The translations under genes were made by a program, and so were the position numbers. DNA of 41,007 nt from Cylindrodendrum hubeiense (Eukaryota; Ascomycota; Sordariomycetes; Hypocreales; Nectriaceae). The notes under the pieces are model-generated. The model saw only the letters and a program-made list of their open reading frames with translations, did no database searches and was not told where the DNA came from. The stretch covers positions 1 through 41,007 of the forward strand of contig JAANBB010000369.1 in the NCBI GenBank assembly GCA_014621425.1. The letters are read 5' to 3'. This document shows positions 1-10,771 of the stretch, piece after piece (the stretch's first letter is position 1; every line of letters begins with the position of its first letter).

Positions 1-939
1 ATCACCTCCTCTCTCTCTCTCTCTCTCTCCTTCTTTCTGCCTCCCCCCCCCCCATCCCGACCCCGTGCGTCTCCCATCCTTGCGCATGTGCCCTGCCGTG
101 AAACTAGGAGATCTGACCCATCGGCCGTGAATGCTGATGCAATCTGCCCCGGTTGGCTCCTTATAGCCCCCTATAAACCAACCACCTTGACGTGGCGTAT
201 GGGTGCCTTGCGGTTGATGGCAAGGACCTCCAACAGTCTCGAGGCCGTCGAGGCCGTCGAGGCCGCCGCTTGACTGGTCCACGGCCCTGTAGAATCGCTG
301 CGCCGACAATAACCAAGACCACTATTGTCTTGGATATTTTGGCCTCCCTGTCCGGGGGACATTGTCCGACCACATGGACTTATCTGTGCACCCCCGAGGA
401 ATGCTAAGCCATCCCCCGTGTATCCCATTACCCATTAGCGCGTGTTGCCTTTCAACAAGGAGCCCGATGCCTCACAGCTTCACAGATGGAACACCAACAA
501 AGGACGCCTAATCCATCATGGCCACGCAGGGGTGTGTCACCTGTCTCGCGCCGTCGCTGCCGTCGCTCGACATAACTTAGTCAAGTGATATTGGGGAAAT
601 AAATGGCCGTCGAAACCGTCGCCCCAGTCCCCGGTAGTCGATGATGTCAGAGAACCTCTGCTCCGGTACGAATCCCAGAAGAGAGTTCTCCAGGGCTGCA
701 GGTATGCAGATCACCCACGTCTGAACCCTGCCTGAGGCGTCCAACCGCGCGTGCTCTATATGTCATGCATCACCAAAGCGCACTTGAAATATCCCGTCTT
801 AGGTCTCATGGCTCGCCATCTTACGTAGAAACATATTCCATTTTGTTCAGCGTCCTTTTCTCACGCTATTTGCTTCCGCGTTGTGGTTTAATGCCGTCCT
901 GGTACGCCCCTATTCTTGTCCGATATTCAGCTAACTTAC
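1..939. other. 3' flank of the Aquarius gene, no gene seen
   Basis: No convincing coding region. The left end opens with a CT dinucleotide run (about 8-30) followed by a C-run (about 43-53). At about 240-268 there is a short GAGGCCGTC tandem (three copies). Small open frames on both strands here have biased, low-complexity composition and no recognisable domain. The right part should include the 3' UTR of the minus-strand Aquarius gene. Confidence 0.6.
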
Positions 940-3900
940 TTACTCTCCTTCTCGCACCTCGAGGATGTCCGCCTCGACGTCCTCTCCATCGTCTTCCTCG
1001 TACGCCTCTTCACCGCCCTCCATCTCCTCGGCGATGGGTTCCGGCACCCCGGAACCGCCTTGCTCAGCCTGCAGCTGTTTAATCTTGGTGTTGGTCATCT
1101 CAAACACATACTGGCCCAAATGTTCCACACCCTCCATCGGCACCTCTCCCTCAACAGCACTGTCTCCTTCGGCAAACTCTCTCTGCGCGGGCCACAGTTC
1201 TCCCGTTATGAGCATTAGCTTATCTGGTCTCTGCAACAGCAGATCAAACGCAGGGCGGAGCTCGGGGCATGCCTCAAACACCTCCCGACGTCCCAGGATG
1301 TAAAGACCGAGTCGTGCTCGTGAAAGTGCCACCGTCATGCGACGGACGTCACGAAGATATCCCACCCGTGAAGTTCGAGTCAGAGATAGAATGATGTCTA
1401 GAAGAGCATTGGTTAGTCAACAAGATTCGCAGCAGGCAGGAGCTTCGAGCAAAACACTTACAATCATTCTGCTCACCCTGGTATTTGTCCACCGTGGCGA
1501 CAGCCTTGGGGAGACCAAATACAGGGTTCCGAGCACACCTATGAGACAGCACATCCTTCACTAGAGCTCGTTGACCAGCATACGTCGTGAGGATGCTAAT
1601 CTTCTCCGCCGGGTATCCAAGCAGGCGCATGTACTGGTAAATAGCCACTGCGTACTCCGCTTCGCCCAAGTTCTGAACAAAGTGAGGCGTAGGCTCGGAT
1701 TCACCTCGGCCCTTGTAGTCGGGGACGTTAATAAACTGGTAGTCAAACTTGAATCCAGCATTGGCCTTGACGAACTCTGGGTTGCTCTGCACATCAGGAA
1801 GGTTCTCCAGGTTCTGGTACCGCCACTGGTAGAGGCTCGCGATAGACGAGCGAGCACGACCTTGCTTGTCGAGTGTAACAGTGGGAACACCAAGTCGAAC
1901 CAATCGGGAGAAGAGTGACTGTTCCAGATTGGCATAATGGCGGAATGCAAGACTCTGAATGACTGGAGAGTTCTGGAAGTGGTCACCACATAGAACAACA
2001 CGCTGGAGTGGCATCTTCCCATCAACGGGGGTCTGCATCGCCAGGGGCATAAAAGTCTCGATTTCGGTAATCTGAGCGGCCTCTTCCATCACGACGTTGT
2101 CATAGTGGAATCGGAGAGCAGCGATCTCGCCTCTGCGAATGGCCGCGTGCGTAGTTGTCATTGCAATGATTCGGGCCTCACTGGTGAGCAAGTAGTTTGC
2201 CTTGTCACGATCCCTCCGGAGAATCTCAAACGGAAGGGCGTCGGCCAGCTCCGAGAAGATCTTAGAGATGTGACGATAACAACCCTGAGCGATTTCCAGA
2301 ACCTGGTCTCGGTCGGCCTCCTGTGGGAAAACGGGCTGGGGGGCATCGGAGAAGTAGGTGTGGAAGGGGAAGGCCTCAACAATGGCAGACGCAGTGGACT
2401 CATCAGCTTCGGCGATTTGCAGGAACTTGGTCCAAGTAGGCTGAACATAGACGGTGTTGAAATACCCAGCCGTCTCTGCTGAGTTTTCATGGGCACCAGG
2501 TGCTCCAAGGCTGGCAGCAAGCCTCTTGACTCGGTGGAGATAGCGGTCTCGGTTCTCCAAGAATGACTCAACTCGTCCATGCTTGCTAAAGTTGCCCTCG
2601 GTATCGAGTTCCTCTTCGCCATGGCCTAGACGCAATAGATGTCGCTCATCAATATCCAGAGCAACAATCTTGGCGAACAGCTGGTTGAGGGCCTGGTTGC
2701 TATGTGCAATGAGCAATGTCTTCTGCTCCGGGAAGTTGTGATAAATATTGCTGATGATCTGGGTGGCGACGTCGGTTTTGCCAGTGCCCGGAGGTCCAAC
2801 GACGACAGTGAGCCCAGGCTGTGTGCCAGATGCGACAGCCTCCACTTGAGCCGGGGTAAACCGCACAGAGTTGTGTCGGGGGGCGTTGATAGGGTAAGGC
2901 CCCGTGTTGGGAGGTTGGTAGGTAGAGGCCTTTAGGGTCTCGATTTCGGATATTAAAGCAGGGTTCGCGTCACGTCGACGCTTCTTGGATGGTTTGGTTC
3001 CCTTTGGCTCCTGTGGCTTCTCTACGGCCTCCAGCACATACGGGGGACCAAAGCTCCCCGAGACGTCATCGCCCGGATCGATAATCTTTCCGGGCATACT
3101 CTCGGTGAGGTGTTGCCAGTCAAGGAAGGTATCCCTGAAATCAACCTTCTTGGCGCGATTAGGGAGGTTCTTGTATGTGGCGCCAGCAGGATCTCCATAG
3201 CCAAGGAAGACTTCATGGAGCCATGCAGGCAATGGGACCTCGGAAAGGACAAGGCTGCGGATAGACTCTAGAACAGGCTTGAAGTTGTTCTCCCTCCTGC
3301 CACGTCTAAGGAGCAGATTGATTCCAGCATAAACGTCAGGCTTCCCCGCCGCCGCTCGCTCAGCATCTTTGGTGTATGTCTGCGAGTCCAGCTTGAGTTG
3401 AATGCGGCGCTTGCTGTCCAAGTTGCTGGCTCCTTCTCTGGTATGGCGGCCCTTCTCATCGGTGATTTGAAGAACCGATGCGGCTCGAACAGTCACCACG
3501 CCGAGCATCTCGGACTCCGACAACGCTTGGCCGCCATTGCTGGCAGGCTTCGTAGTAGGAGGTTCAATATGAAGGAGGAAAACGACATCATCTTGTCTGA
3601 GAGAGTCCCATTCCCGACGTACACCCTCTCCAAGTCGTCTGACGTCAACTAGAACCTCGGCTCGGACCATCGATGGCTGATCGTCGCCAACAAGAGCCGG
3701 CACGACCTCCAAGATTGCTGGCTTCGAGATAGCCATCGCCATTTTAGAGAACCCAGCGAAAGTAGTTTCGCCTGGTTGCTTCGACTCTGGCCGCAGTCGG
3801 CGCAGAGCGGACTCAATATCCTTGCGAACTCCATAGAATGACTCACAGCGGTAGAGTATAAGCGCTCTCCACAAGAAGTCGCCAACCGAAAGATACTGTA

Positions 3901-5487
3901 GGTTCAACTTGGGAAGTGCCATAGGATGGGAGCCATCATAATTCTCTGCTTGCTGGAAGCTGTTGTCGAACAACGAATGCTCAGTTGGCACCAAACCCAT
4001 GCTCCGGGCCTTCTCTTGGAACGTTTTTCTGCGCTCAAAGGTCATCAGGAGCACCTCGAGAAGGAGTTTCCGGGTAATGGGAAGATGAAGGCTTTCGGGG
4101 TATGCGGTACGAAGGTCCAGAAGGGTCATCAGTTGAACAATTTCATCGTCTGTGAGAGGCTCCAGCAAAGCCTCCAGCTCTTCTCTCTTGTCGATGGCAC
4201 CGTAATTCGACAGCGCTAGAACTGCGAGCTTTTCTTTGAAATGCTTCAGGGAAATTCGCTGCAACTTCCCAAGGGACTTGCAGTGCTTATCATACGCCTC
4301 TGTGGAGCTGTGCTGAACACCCGTCTGGTCATCGATGGTGAAGTAGGTGTAGTGGGAAAGGAGTGCATGGAGCTCGCGAAGAAGCGTGTTCTCTTCATCA
4401 TTGTACATTGGGGACAGCTTCATGGCCGGGACCAGATGGAGATCCTGGAGCAGCGTGTTGACATAGCGGCGTGTCGGGAGCTGACTCTGGAGGTCAGAGA
4501 TGAACTCAATGAACCGCTCACAGTACAGCGCCTGGTCTAGAGGACGGTTAGTGACAATGCACCGACTTCGTTGTATAACTGGGCCTTGCTCACCGGATTT
4601 GGTACCCTCTGTGTACAGAAGACCCAAGAAATCGAGAAGGAGCGTGTAGAGCCATGATCGCTCGAAGCGAAGGCGGGCCTTGGTCGCATCATCCGCAGCA
4701 TCATACCGCTTGTGAGCAGCCTTCCACGCCTTTCGCAGATGAGGAGCCTGGTCTAGCTTGGACTCCTGCAGTTCCTCGGTAGACAAGTTGTGCCAGATGC
4801 CGATTGAGACAAGCGGCGCGCACTCTTTTCTGACGATTGCGCAATCCAGACTCTGGAACGCGTGGATCAGGAAGCAGAGGAGCTGGGTTCTAACGGTGAC
4901 GGAGAGCGTTCGGTCGAGCATCATGGAAAGGAGTCGGCGGAACAGGGACGAGAAATCAGCCGGTCTTTCCTCGAAAATTCCTAGTCTCAGTCAGCGAGCC
5001 GCTCCGTGGCGAAGACAATGTCTAACGATGTCTACTCACCCCAAGTTTCCAGGTGTTCTCGTCTCTTGACATTGGCGATGAGTGCGATCAACAGAACATG
5101 GTAGTTGGACGCTTCTTCGGTGTATCCGGGCCACAGGTAGCTATAACGAGAGCGCGTTAGCAGATGGGGCGTTTCTCAATGGACTCGGCGATGCGCGCAC
5201 CTCTCCAATGTCTGCAGGCTCTCGAGCAGCAGCAGGGACTTGTACTGGAAGCCCTCGCGCTCGAGCTGATCCCAGATGCTCTGCTTCAGGACATCGTTCT
5301 TGACCTTGGGCTTGGTCGGCTTCTTGGACGGCTTCAGCCAATGCTTGCGCGCGAGCTGGACGAACTGGTGCTCCTCCTCCTCGACCTCGGCCGGGGTTGG
5401 GCGTCCATCGGTGGTCTTGTGCTTCGGTTCGGGCTTCTTCTGGGCCTTTGCAGCGCCACTGCCCTTAAGCCGCTTCACGGTAGGCAT
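940..5487 (-). CDS. cwf11: Cwf11/Aquarius intron-binding spliceosomal helicase
   Basis: Superfamily 1 RNA helicase of the Aquarius/Cwf11 family, known to bind introns upstream of the branch point in the spliceosome. Four exons on the minus strand: 5201-5487, 5040-5140, 1462-4980 and 940-1397, with introns of 60, 59 and 64 nt, all GT-AG. Joined length is 1454 residues, near human Aquarius (about 1485). The start at 5487 gives a lysine-rich N terminus followed by a family-like stretch (EEEHQFVQLARKHW). Walker A GPPGTGKT lies at residues 858-865 and motif II EEAAQ at about 1095-1099. The last splice restores the SF1 motif GEQNDYIILSLTRT, which continues into VALSRARLG in the final exon; this confirms the 3' intron. 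The C-terminal about 50 residues are very acidic. A reading that stops inside the last intron at 1349 would lose motif VI. The gene diverges from the THOC1 gene 545 bp away. The identification is firm; the exact start is likely but not proven. Confidence 0.95.
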
Positions 5488-6032
5488 TGTCGGAAGATTC
5501 CTGTCGCGTCATGTGCTACCGGGGGTCCTCTGGCAATGGATTCGTGGCTGGGGCAGCGCCAGCGGTCGTGATGGAGGCTCGGAGCTGGAGCTGGAATTTC
5601 TCGGTTCTGGAAGTGACGCTTCTTCATGCAGCTGCGAGCCTCTGCCAAAATTTCAGCCTCGCAGGGACCCACGCGTCGGGAGGCTCTGCCAAGCCACATG
5701 CCATGTACCCCTGTCGCGTGTGTACTTTTGGCTACTCGGAAAATACGCTGCGCTGTCGGTACCCAGGCACAAGCGAGACCTCGCTTTGTCCACGCTCAAT
5801 CTCAGCCTTCCTTCCCTTGTCTGAACATCTTGAGGTCGACAATCCAGCCGCAGCTTTGCCACGAACCCAACAACAGCAATCCTCCATCGCGATTCCTTCC
5901 CAGAGACCCATCCGTCATCGAGTCGATAGATCACGAGCATCCTCCCGAAAGCGCGTCCGTTGCGCGTAACCGCCTCCCGAGGACGGCACCGGAGATCGCC
6001 CTGTCCGCCTAACGCCGCTTTGTTCGCTCAAA
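5488..6032. promoter_or_regulatory. Shared divergent promoter region, Aquarius and THOC1
   Basis: A 545-bp intergenic region lies between two divergently transcribed start codons (5487 minus, 6033 plus), so it must hold both promoters and both 5' leaders. I see no clear TATA box. Open frames across it on both strands (for example 5487-5969 plus) have no domain and overlap each other, so I treat them as chance. Both neighbours act in nuclear mRNA processing, which makes co-regulation plausible but unproven. Confidence 0.6.
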
Positions 6033-8769
6033 ATGCCGGCGCTGGACATGGACAATCCGGGTGTCCCAGCAGTCGCAACCTCTCTGTCGCTGCTTCAGGA
6101 GCTTCTGGAGCAGGCAGAGAACGCGAAACAGACGTCCACCATCGAACCGGCCCTAAACAAGTCTGACTTTGACGACATCTCCAGTCGGGCATCGCAAGTT
6201 GCCGCCACCCTCACTGGAGCAGAGAATGGCGAGGCTACCGGCAGCCAGATCAAGGCGCGGCAATATGCCATGATCGAGACCGCATCCCGTGAGATATTCA
6301 GCAATCTCATTGTGAGCTTCGCCGTCCCCCGAAACTTGCGCGCCACGCGCTGACCAACACAGGCGACTACCACAATCGACTCCCCCGAGTTCGTCAAGGT
6401 GTGGAACCTACTCGACATCCTTTCCATCCTCTCCGACGACGGACAATGCGACCCTGCGCTCCTGTTTTGGCTAGCTGAGGAGCTTCTCGACAGCCAAACC
6501 ATCGCGGGATGCCGCAAAATCTTCGACTTCCTCGAATCGAGACGAGAACGAATCACCGCGAACCACTTCAAGCAGAAGCAACTCATCATTCTGCGAACTT
6601 GCAATGAACTTCTGCGCCGCCTCTCCCGTGCCGAAGACACAGCCTTCTGCGGTCGAGTCTTCATCTTCATGTTCCAGAGCTTTCCACTCGGCGACAAGAG
6701 CTCTGTGAACCTTCGGGGCGAATATCACGTCGAGAATGTCACGACATATGAGACAAGCCCTGCCGATGCCGATTCCAAAATGGACGTGGACGCACCTCCA
6801 ACAGGTCCCAGAGAGCAGACCGAATCCAGATCGACATTCAAGGCCGCTGATTCCAAGAAATCCGACAAACCCTTAGACCCGGATGCCCTGTATCCCTTGT
6901 TCTGGTCACTCCAGGAAAACTTCAGTCAACCGAAGAGACTGTTCGAAACACCACACTTGGCAGCATTCAAGGAAAGCCTAGGAGCTACCATGAAAGTCTT
7001 CCAGACCATCCACAACGATCGAGGGTCAAGGAAATCAGCTGAAGACTCCAAGCGGAGCCTGAAGCGTAAAAGAGAGGGCGGCGAAGACGAGGATACGACT
7101 AATGCCTTTAACCCCAAATATTTAACTAGTAGAGATCTCTTTGAGCTAGAGGTAAAGAAATCGGCATATTGTTTTGCATCAGGAGAACTAACATTAGCGA
7201 TAGATTAGCGATTTGTCTTTCCGACGACATGTTTTGGTTCAAGCCCTCATCATTATCGACTTCCTTCTGTCCTTGTCTGCTCAGGCGCGAGAGAAGCTCT
7301 CCGCAGTTGCTTCTACAAACAAGGCTGTTATGTACATCGACCAAATTCTCAGTGAAGAGGATGTAAGTACAAGAAATACGCCCTGTGTGTCCAAACATTT
7401 AAGCTAACCCCATCGAGACCAAATGGGCCAACGAAATGAAGAGGACAATAGCAGATTATCTACGGCAAGGCTCTGACGGGCCGTACTTTTATCGGATGGT
7501 GGAGACGGTGCTGGCTAGAGACAAGAACTGGGTTCGCTGGAAGATTGAAGGTTGCCACCCATTCAAACGAGATCCCGTCTCCCCGGCGAACTTTGTCGAA
7601 GCCAAGGGCACTGTTCAGCGCACGGCAACGAGCAAGCGCCTCAGGCCTGTCCCCATGGGGGCTGTGCCTCTCGACTTTCTCAAGGACGAGGATGAGGAGA
7701 CGGCCATGGAGCGACTGAAGGCTGAGGAGCGATCCAAGATCCCCGAGCTCGACAGCTTCAAGCGGAAGATTGCAGACGACGACTTTGAGATCGAGATGCC
7801 CACCAACGACCAGACCAAGGCCGCCGCGGTAGCAGGAAAGGCTAGCAAGAGCTGGAGAGCTCTACGCATTGCCGCCCGGACAAAGCTTGCTGCGTTTGAC
7901 AAGATTGACGATCCTAAGAAGATTGATATCGTCTTTGAGGAGCTCACGGAGGGTGACGACGCCGAAGACACCACTGAGCCCACCGCCAGCGATGAGGATA
8001 TGCCTACCGATCGCGACCCCATTATTATCTCGGGCCCCGTGGCAGGAGGCAAATCGGCCTTGATCGAAAAGTTGATGGAGGCACACAAGGGTGTGTTCGC
8101 TACCGTGGTGCGGCACACCACCAGGGAGCCGCTTGACGGAGAGGTCAGGGGCAAGACATTCCACTTTGTTAAAGCCCAGGAGTTCAACCAGCTGCGCGAC
8201 GGCGATCGTCTCATCGAGTCAGGCACTCGTGATAAGGTTGACTACGGAACCAGCACCAAGGCCATTGATGCCGTAACTGAGGCGGGCTTGGTCCCAATCA
8301 TCGAGCTTGACCTCGAGGTAAATATCCCACCCCTATTTTTTACTCCGTTACCGTATTTACTGACTCTTCTCCCCAGGCCGCACAGTATGCCAAGGACATG
8401 GACTTCCAAGCACGCTTCATTCTCATCAAGACCACCACACCCGCAGTACTGGAAGAACGCCTGAAAGCCTCCGGCAAAGACGACGCCACTGTCGAAACCA
8501 CCCTTAAGAACCTCCCCACCGACCTCGATGAGTCCAAGGTCGCCGAGCTATTCACCACGACTATTGTCAACGACGACCTAGACCAAGCATCCAAAGCTCT
8601 TGGGTCGTTTATTTTTGACAAGTCTGGAGATGATCAAACGAACAATGACGAGGCCGCGGCTGAGGATACAGCTATGAAGGATGACTATGAGGGCGTGACG
8701 GAAGAAAATGAAGCAGAGATGGCCGAGGAACCTAAAGAGACTGCGATGCTAGATGCAGAGGCATCGTGA
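6033..8769 (+). CDS. hpr1: THO complex subunit 1 (Hpr1/THOC1) fused to a guanylate-kinase-like domain
   Basis: THO subunit 1 acts in the nucleus, where the THO/TREX complex couples transcription to mRNP packaging and export. Five exons: 6033-6311, 6363-7151, 7204-7362, 7418-8317 and 8377-8769; introns of 51, 52, 55 and 59 nt, all phase 0 and GT-AG. The product is 839 residues. The THOC1 core covers roughly residues 40-480, with diagnostic blocks FCGRVFIFMFQSFPLGDKS, a LTSRDLFELEISDLSFRRH splice junction and YFYRMVETVLARDKNW. Human THOC1 (about 657 residues) ends in a death domain. Here the tail is instead a guanylate-kinase fold: P-loop GPVAGGKS at 615-622, HTTREPLDGE at 642-651, ESGTRDKVDYGT at 676-687, IIELDLE at 703-709 and IVNDDLDQA in the last exon, followed by an acidic tail. 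One uninterrupted 900-nt exon (7418-8317) carries both the THOC1 end and the kinase P-loop, so the fusion is not created by intron choice. Several GMP-contact positions are changed (see findings). Confidence 0.93.
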
Positions 8770-9448
8770 ACTCGGAATTAGGGATTGGGATGTAAGGACA
8801 TGTATCTGTATGTAGTCTAGAGCCGGTGCGATGCCTGCCTGATGTGGGCAATAATGATACCCCATTGCAACCCGGACTGGCGATTACCATTGAATTGGGC
8901 GTGAGGTGCATATTTCACCTTGTAGATCACACTAAATGAAGGATGTCACGAACAATGAACCAAGTTGTTATTCGTACACTGGTACAAATTTCTGCACCTA
9001 GGCCCAGCTGAATCAATTGCCTAACCGTGGGTATAAACCTAAACGTATCTCTGTGTTATTGGACCTAATACATAAATGAGATGAAAGAAAAGGCAGTAGT
9101 TGGGTATATGAATACTAAAAATTAGCGTTGTTGAATTTTCTCCTGCTATAATACTACGTTCGGTACGTTGTTAACAAATAATTCTCTTGTAGTCTAAGCT
9201 AGTGTGTGCGAATGACAACCGTCACGTTTACGAATAGCATTGCGTTAAACCAAAGCCAGTTGAGTAGAGGGGCAGTACGATCAGAGTGGAATTGTAATCT
9301 CAATCTAGAAGAAACAAACTCGAGTGCCAAAGCTAACTGTCCAGGCTAGCTCAGCAGAAGAAATCATGTTCGACACGATTTCTTTCACTGAGCCAGTCAT
9401 CCAAATAAAACCCTAGGTGCCGAACAAAAGATTCGCAGCGACGGGATT
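8770..9448. other. Convergent 3' intergenic region, THOC1 and eIF5
   Basis: A 679-bp AT-rich stretch lies between two stop codons facing each other (8769 plus, 9449 minus). It should contain both 3' UTRs and polyadenylation sites. No open frame, RNA gene or repeat was recognised. Confidence 0.7.
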
Positions 9449-10771
9449 TTACTCCTCGTCAGAAGACTCCTCCTCCGACTCAGCCTCGGCGAGCCAGGTA
9501 AGGAAGGGCTCAGCCGCCTTGCGGACCTTCTTGGAGGTGGAAATATCAGTGTATTTCTTGCTGGCCTTGGAGCCCCACTTGGTGACGACCTCCTCGCTGA
9601 TCAGATCATGGTGGTAGTACAGCTGGAGGATCTTGACAATGTGCTGGTACACCTCGGGGTGGGCCTTGCCCAGGGATCCAATGAGGCGCTCAGTACCGCC
9701 GAGCAGGGCCTTCTCATGACGGTCAGAGGTAACAAACTATGTCGAGTTAGCAGATGTCAATTCATACAAGACCTTCAAAAATTAACATACCTGCTTCAGC
9801 ATGGAAGCGCGCTTAGGAATCTGGGTTGCAATGTTCTCGTTGAAGATGGTCTGGACGAGAACGAGAACGCTGCGGTGCTTTCCCTCAATACCCAACTCCT
9901 TGGCCTTCAGGAAGATGTCAATGGACGACACCTCGTCAACATTGCCCTTGGCGGCGGTTTCCTCCTGAATCCAGTTGCCGAGGTCGTCGTAGACGGTGCT
10001 GCCACCGCCCTCGCCCTCCTCGTCATCATCGTCGCCCATGTTGAGCTTCTGCTTGAACTCGCCGGGGAGCGAGGCCTGACGAGCCTTGACAGCGGCCTCG
10101 CTCATATCGACGGCCCACTCGTGGTCCTTGACCTCCTCGTCCTCATCAACCTCAGGAGCCTCAGCTTGCATCTTCTGAAACTCGTCGTCGCTATCAGCGT
10201 CGGCATTGTCGCCGTTCTCGTTGGAGCCATTCTCGGATGCCTCATCGCTTCCGTGGCCATTCTCCTTGGTACCATTGCCGTTCTGCTTGGCCTTTCGGGC
10301 AGCCTTGCGCTCGGCCTTGTCCTTCTTGCCCTTCTTAGGCTGGTTCTTGAGAATGAAGCCACTCAGCTTGAGGCGGATGTCGACATCAGAGCGCTGGCCA
10401 CAGGCCTTGCAATCAAGCAGGATGCGGTCATCCTTGATGTTGACGTCGGTCTCGGGGTTCTTGCACTTCTTGCAGAGAACAAACTTGTTGATGAAGCCAT
10501 CGAGGTGGTCCTGGAGCTTGGCGGCATCATGGGCGCCGTTGATGATCCAACGGTCGTCCTTGGGATCGATGTTTGTCTGAGCGCCAAGTTCGAAACCGAA
10601 GTACTTGATGACGTAGGCACCGGGACGAGCAAGGGAGTTGGCAACGCTGCTCAAGTTGACGACAACGGTCTTGATGCCGTTTCCTTTGCCTTCAATCTTG
10701 GTCTGGATGCGCTCCATCTTGTAGCGGTAGAAGGCGTCGCTGACATCGCGGCGAACGTTGACGAGAGCCAT
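9449..10771 (-). CDS. TIF5: Eukaryotic translation initiation factor 5 (eIF5)
   Basis: eIF5 is the GTPase-activating protein for eIF2 in the 43S/48S preinitiation complex, acting at start-codon selection in the cytoplasm. Two exons on the minus strand: 9791-10771 and 9449-9736, separated by a 54-nt GT-AG intron. The product is 422 residues (yeast about 405, human about 431). The N-terminal eIF2-beta-like domain starts [19 protein letters not shown], including the conserved N-terminal arginine (Arg15 in yeast numbering). The zinc-binding CKKC and CKAC pairs are at about residues 99-102 and 121-124. A charged, Asn/Asp/Glu-rich linker follows. The C-terminal W2/HEAT-type domain runs from about residue 240 and ends with aromatic and acidic boxes ([20 protein letters not shown]). 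Without the intron the frame would stop just after KQVC and lose the last 95 residues of this domain. The assignment is very secure. Confidence 0.97.
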
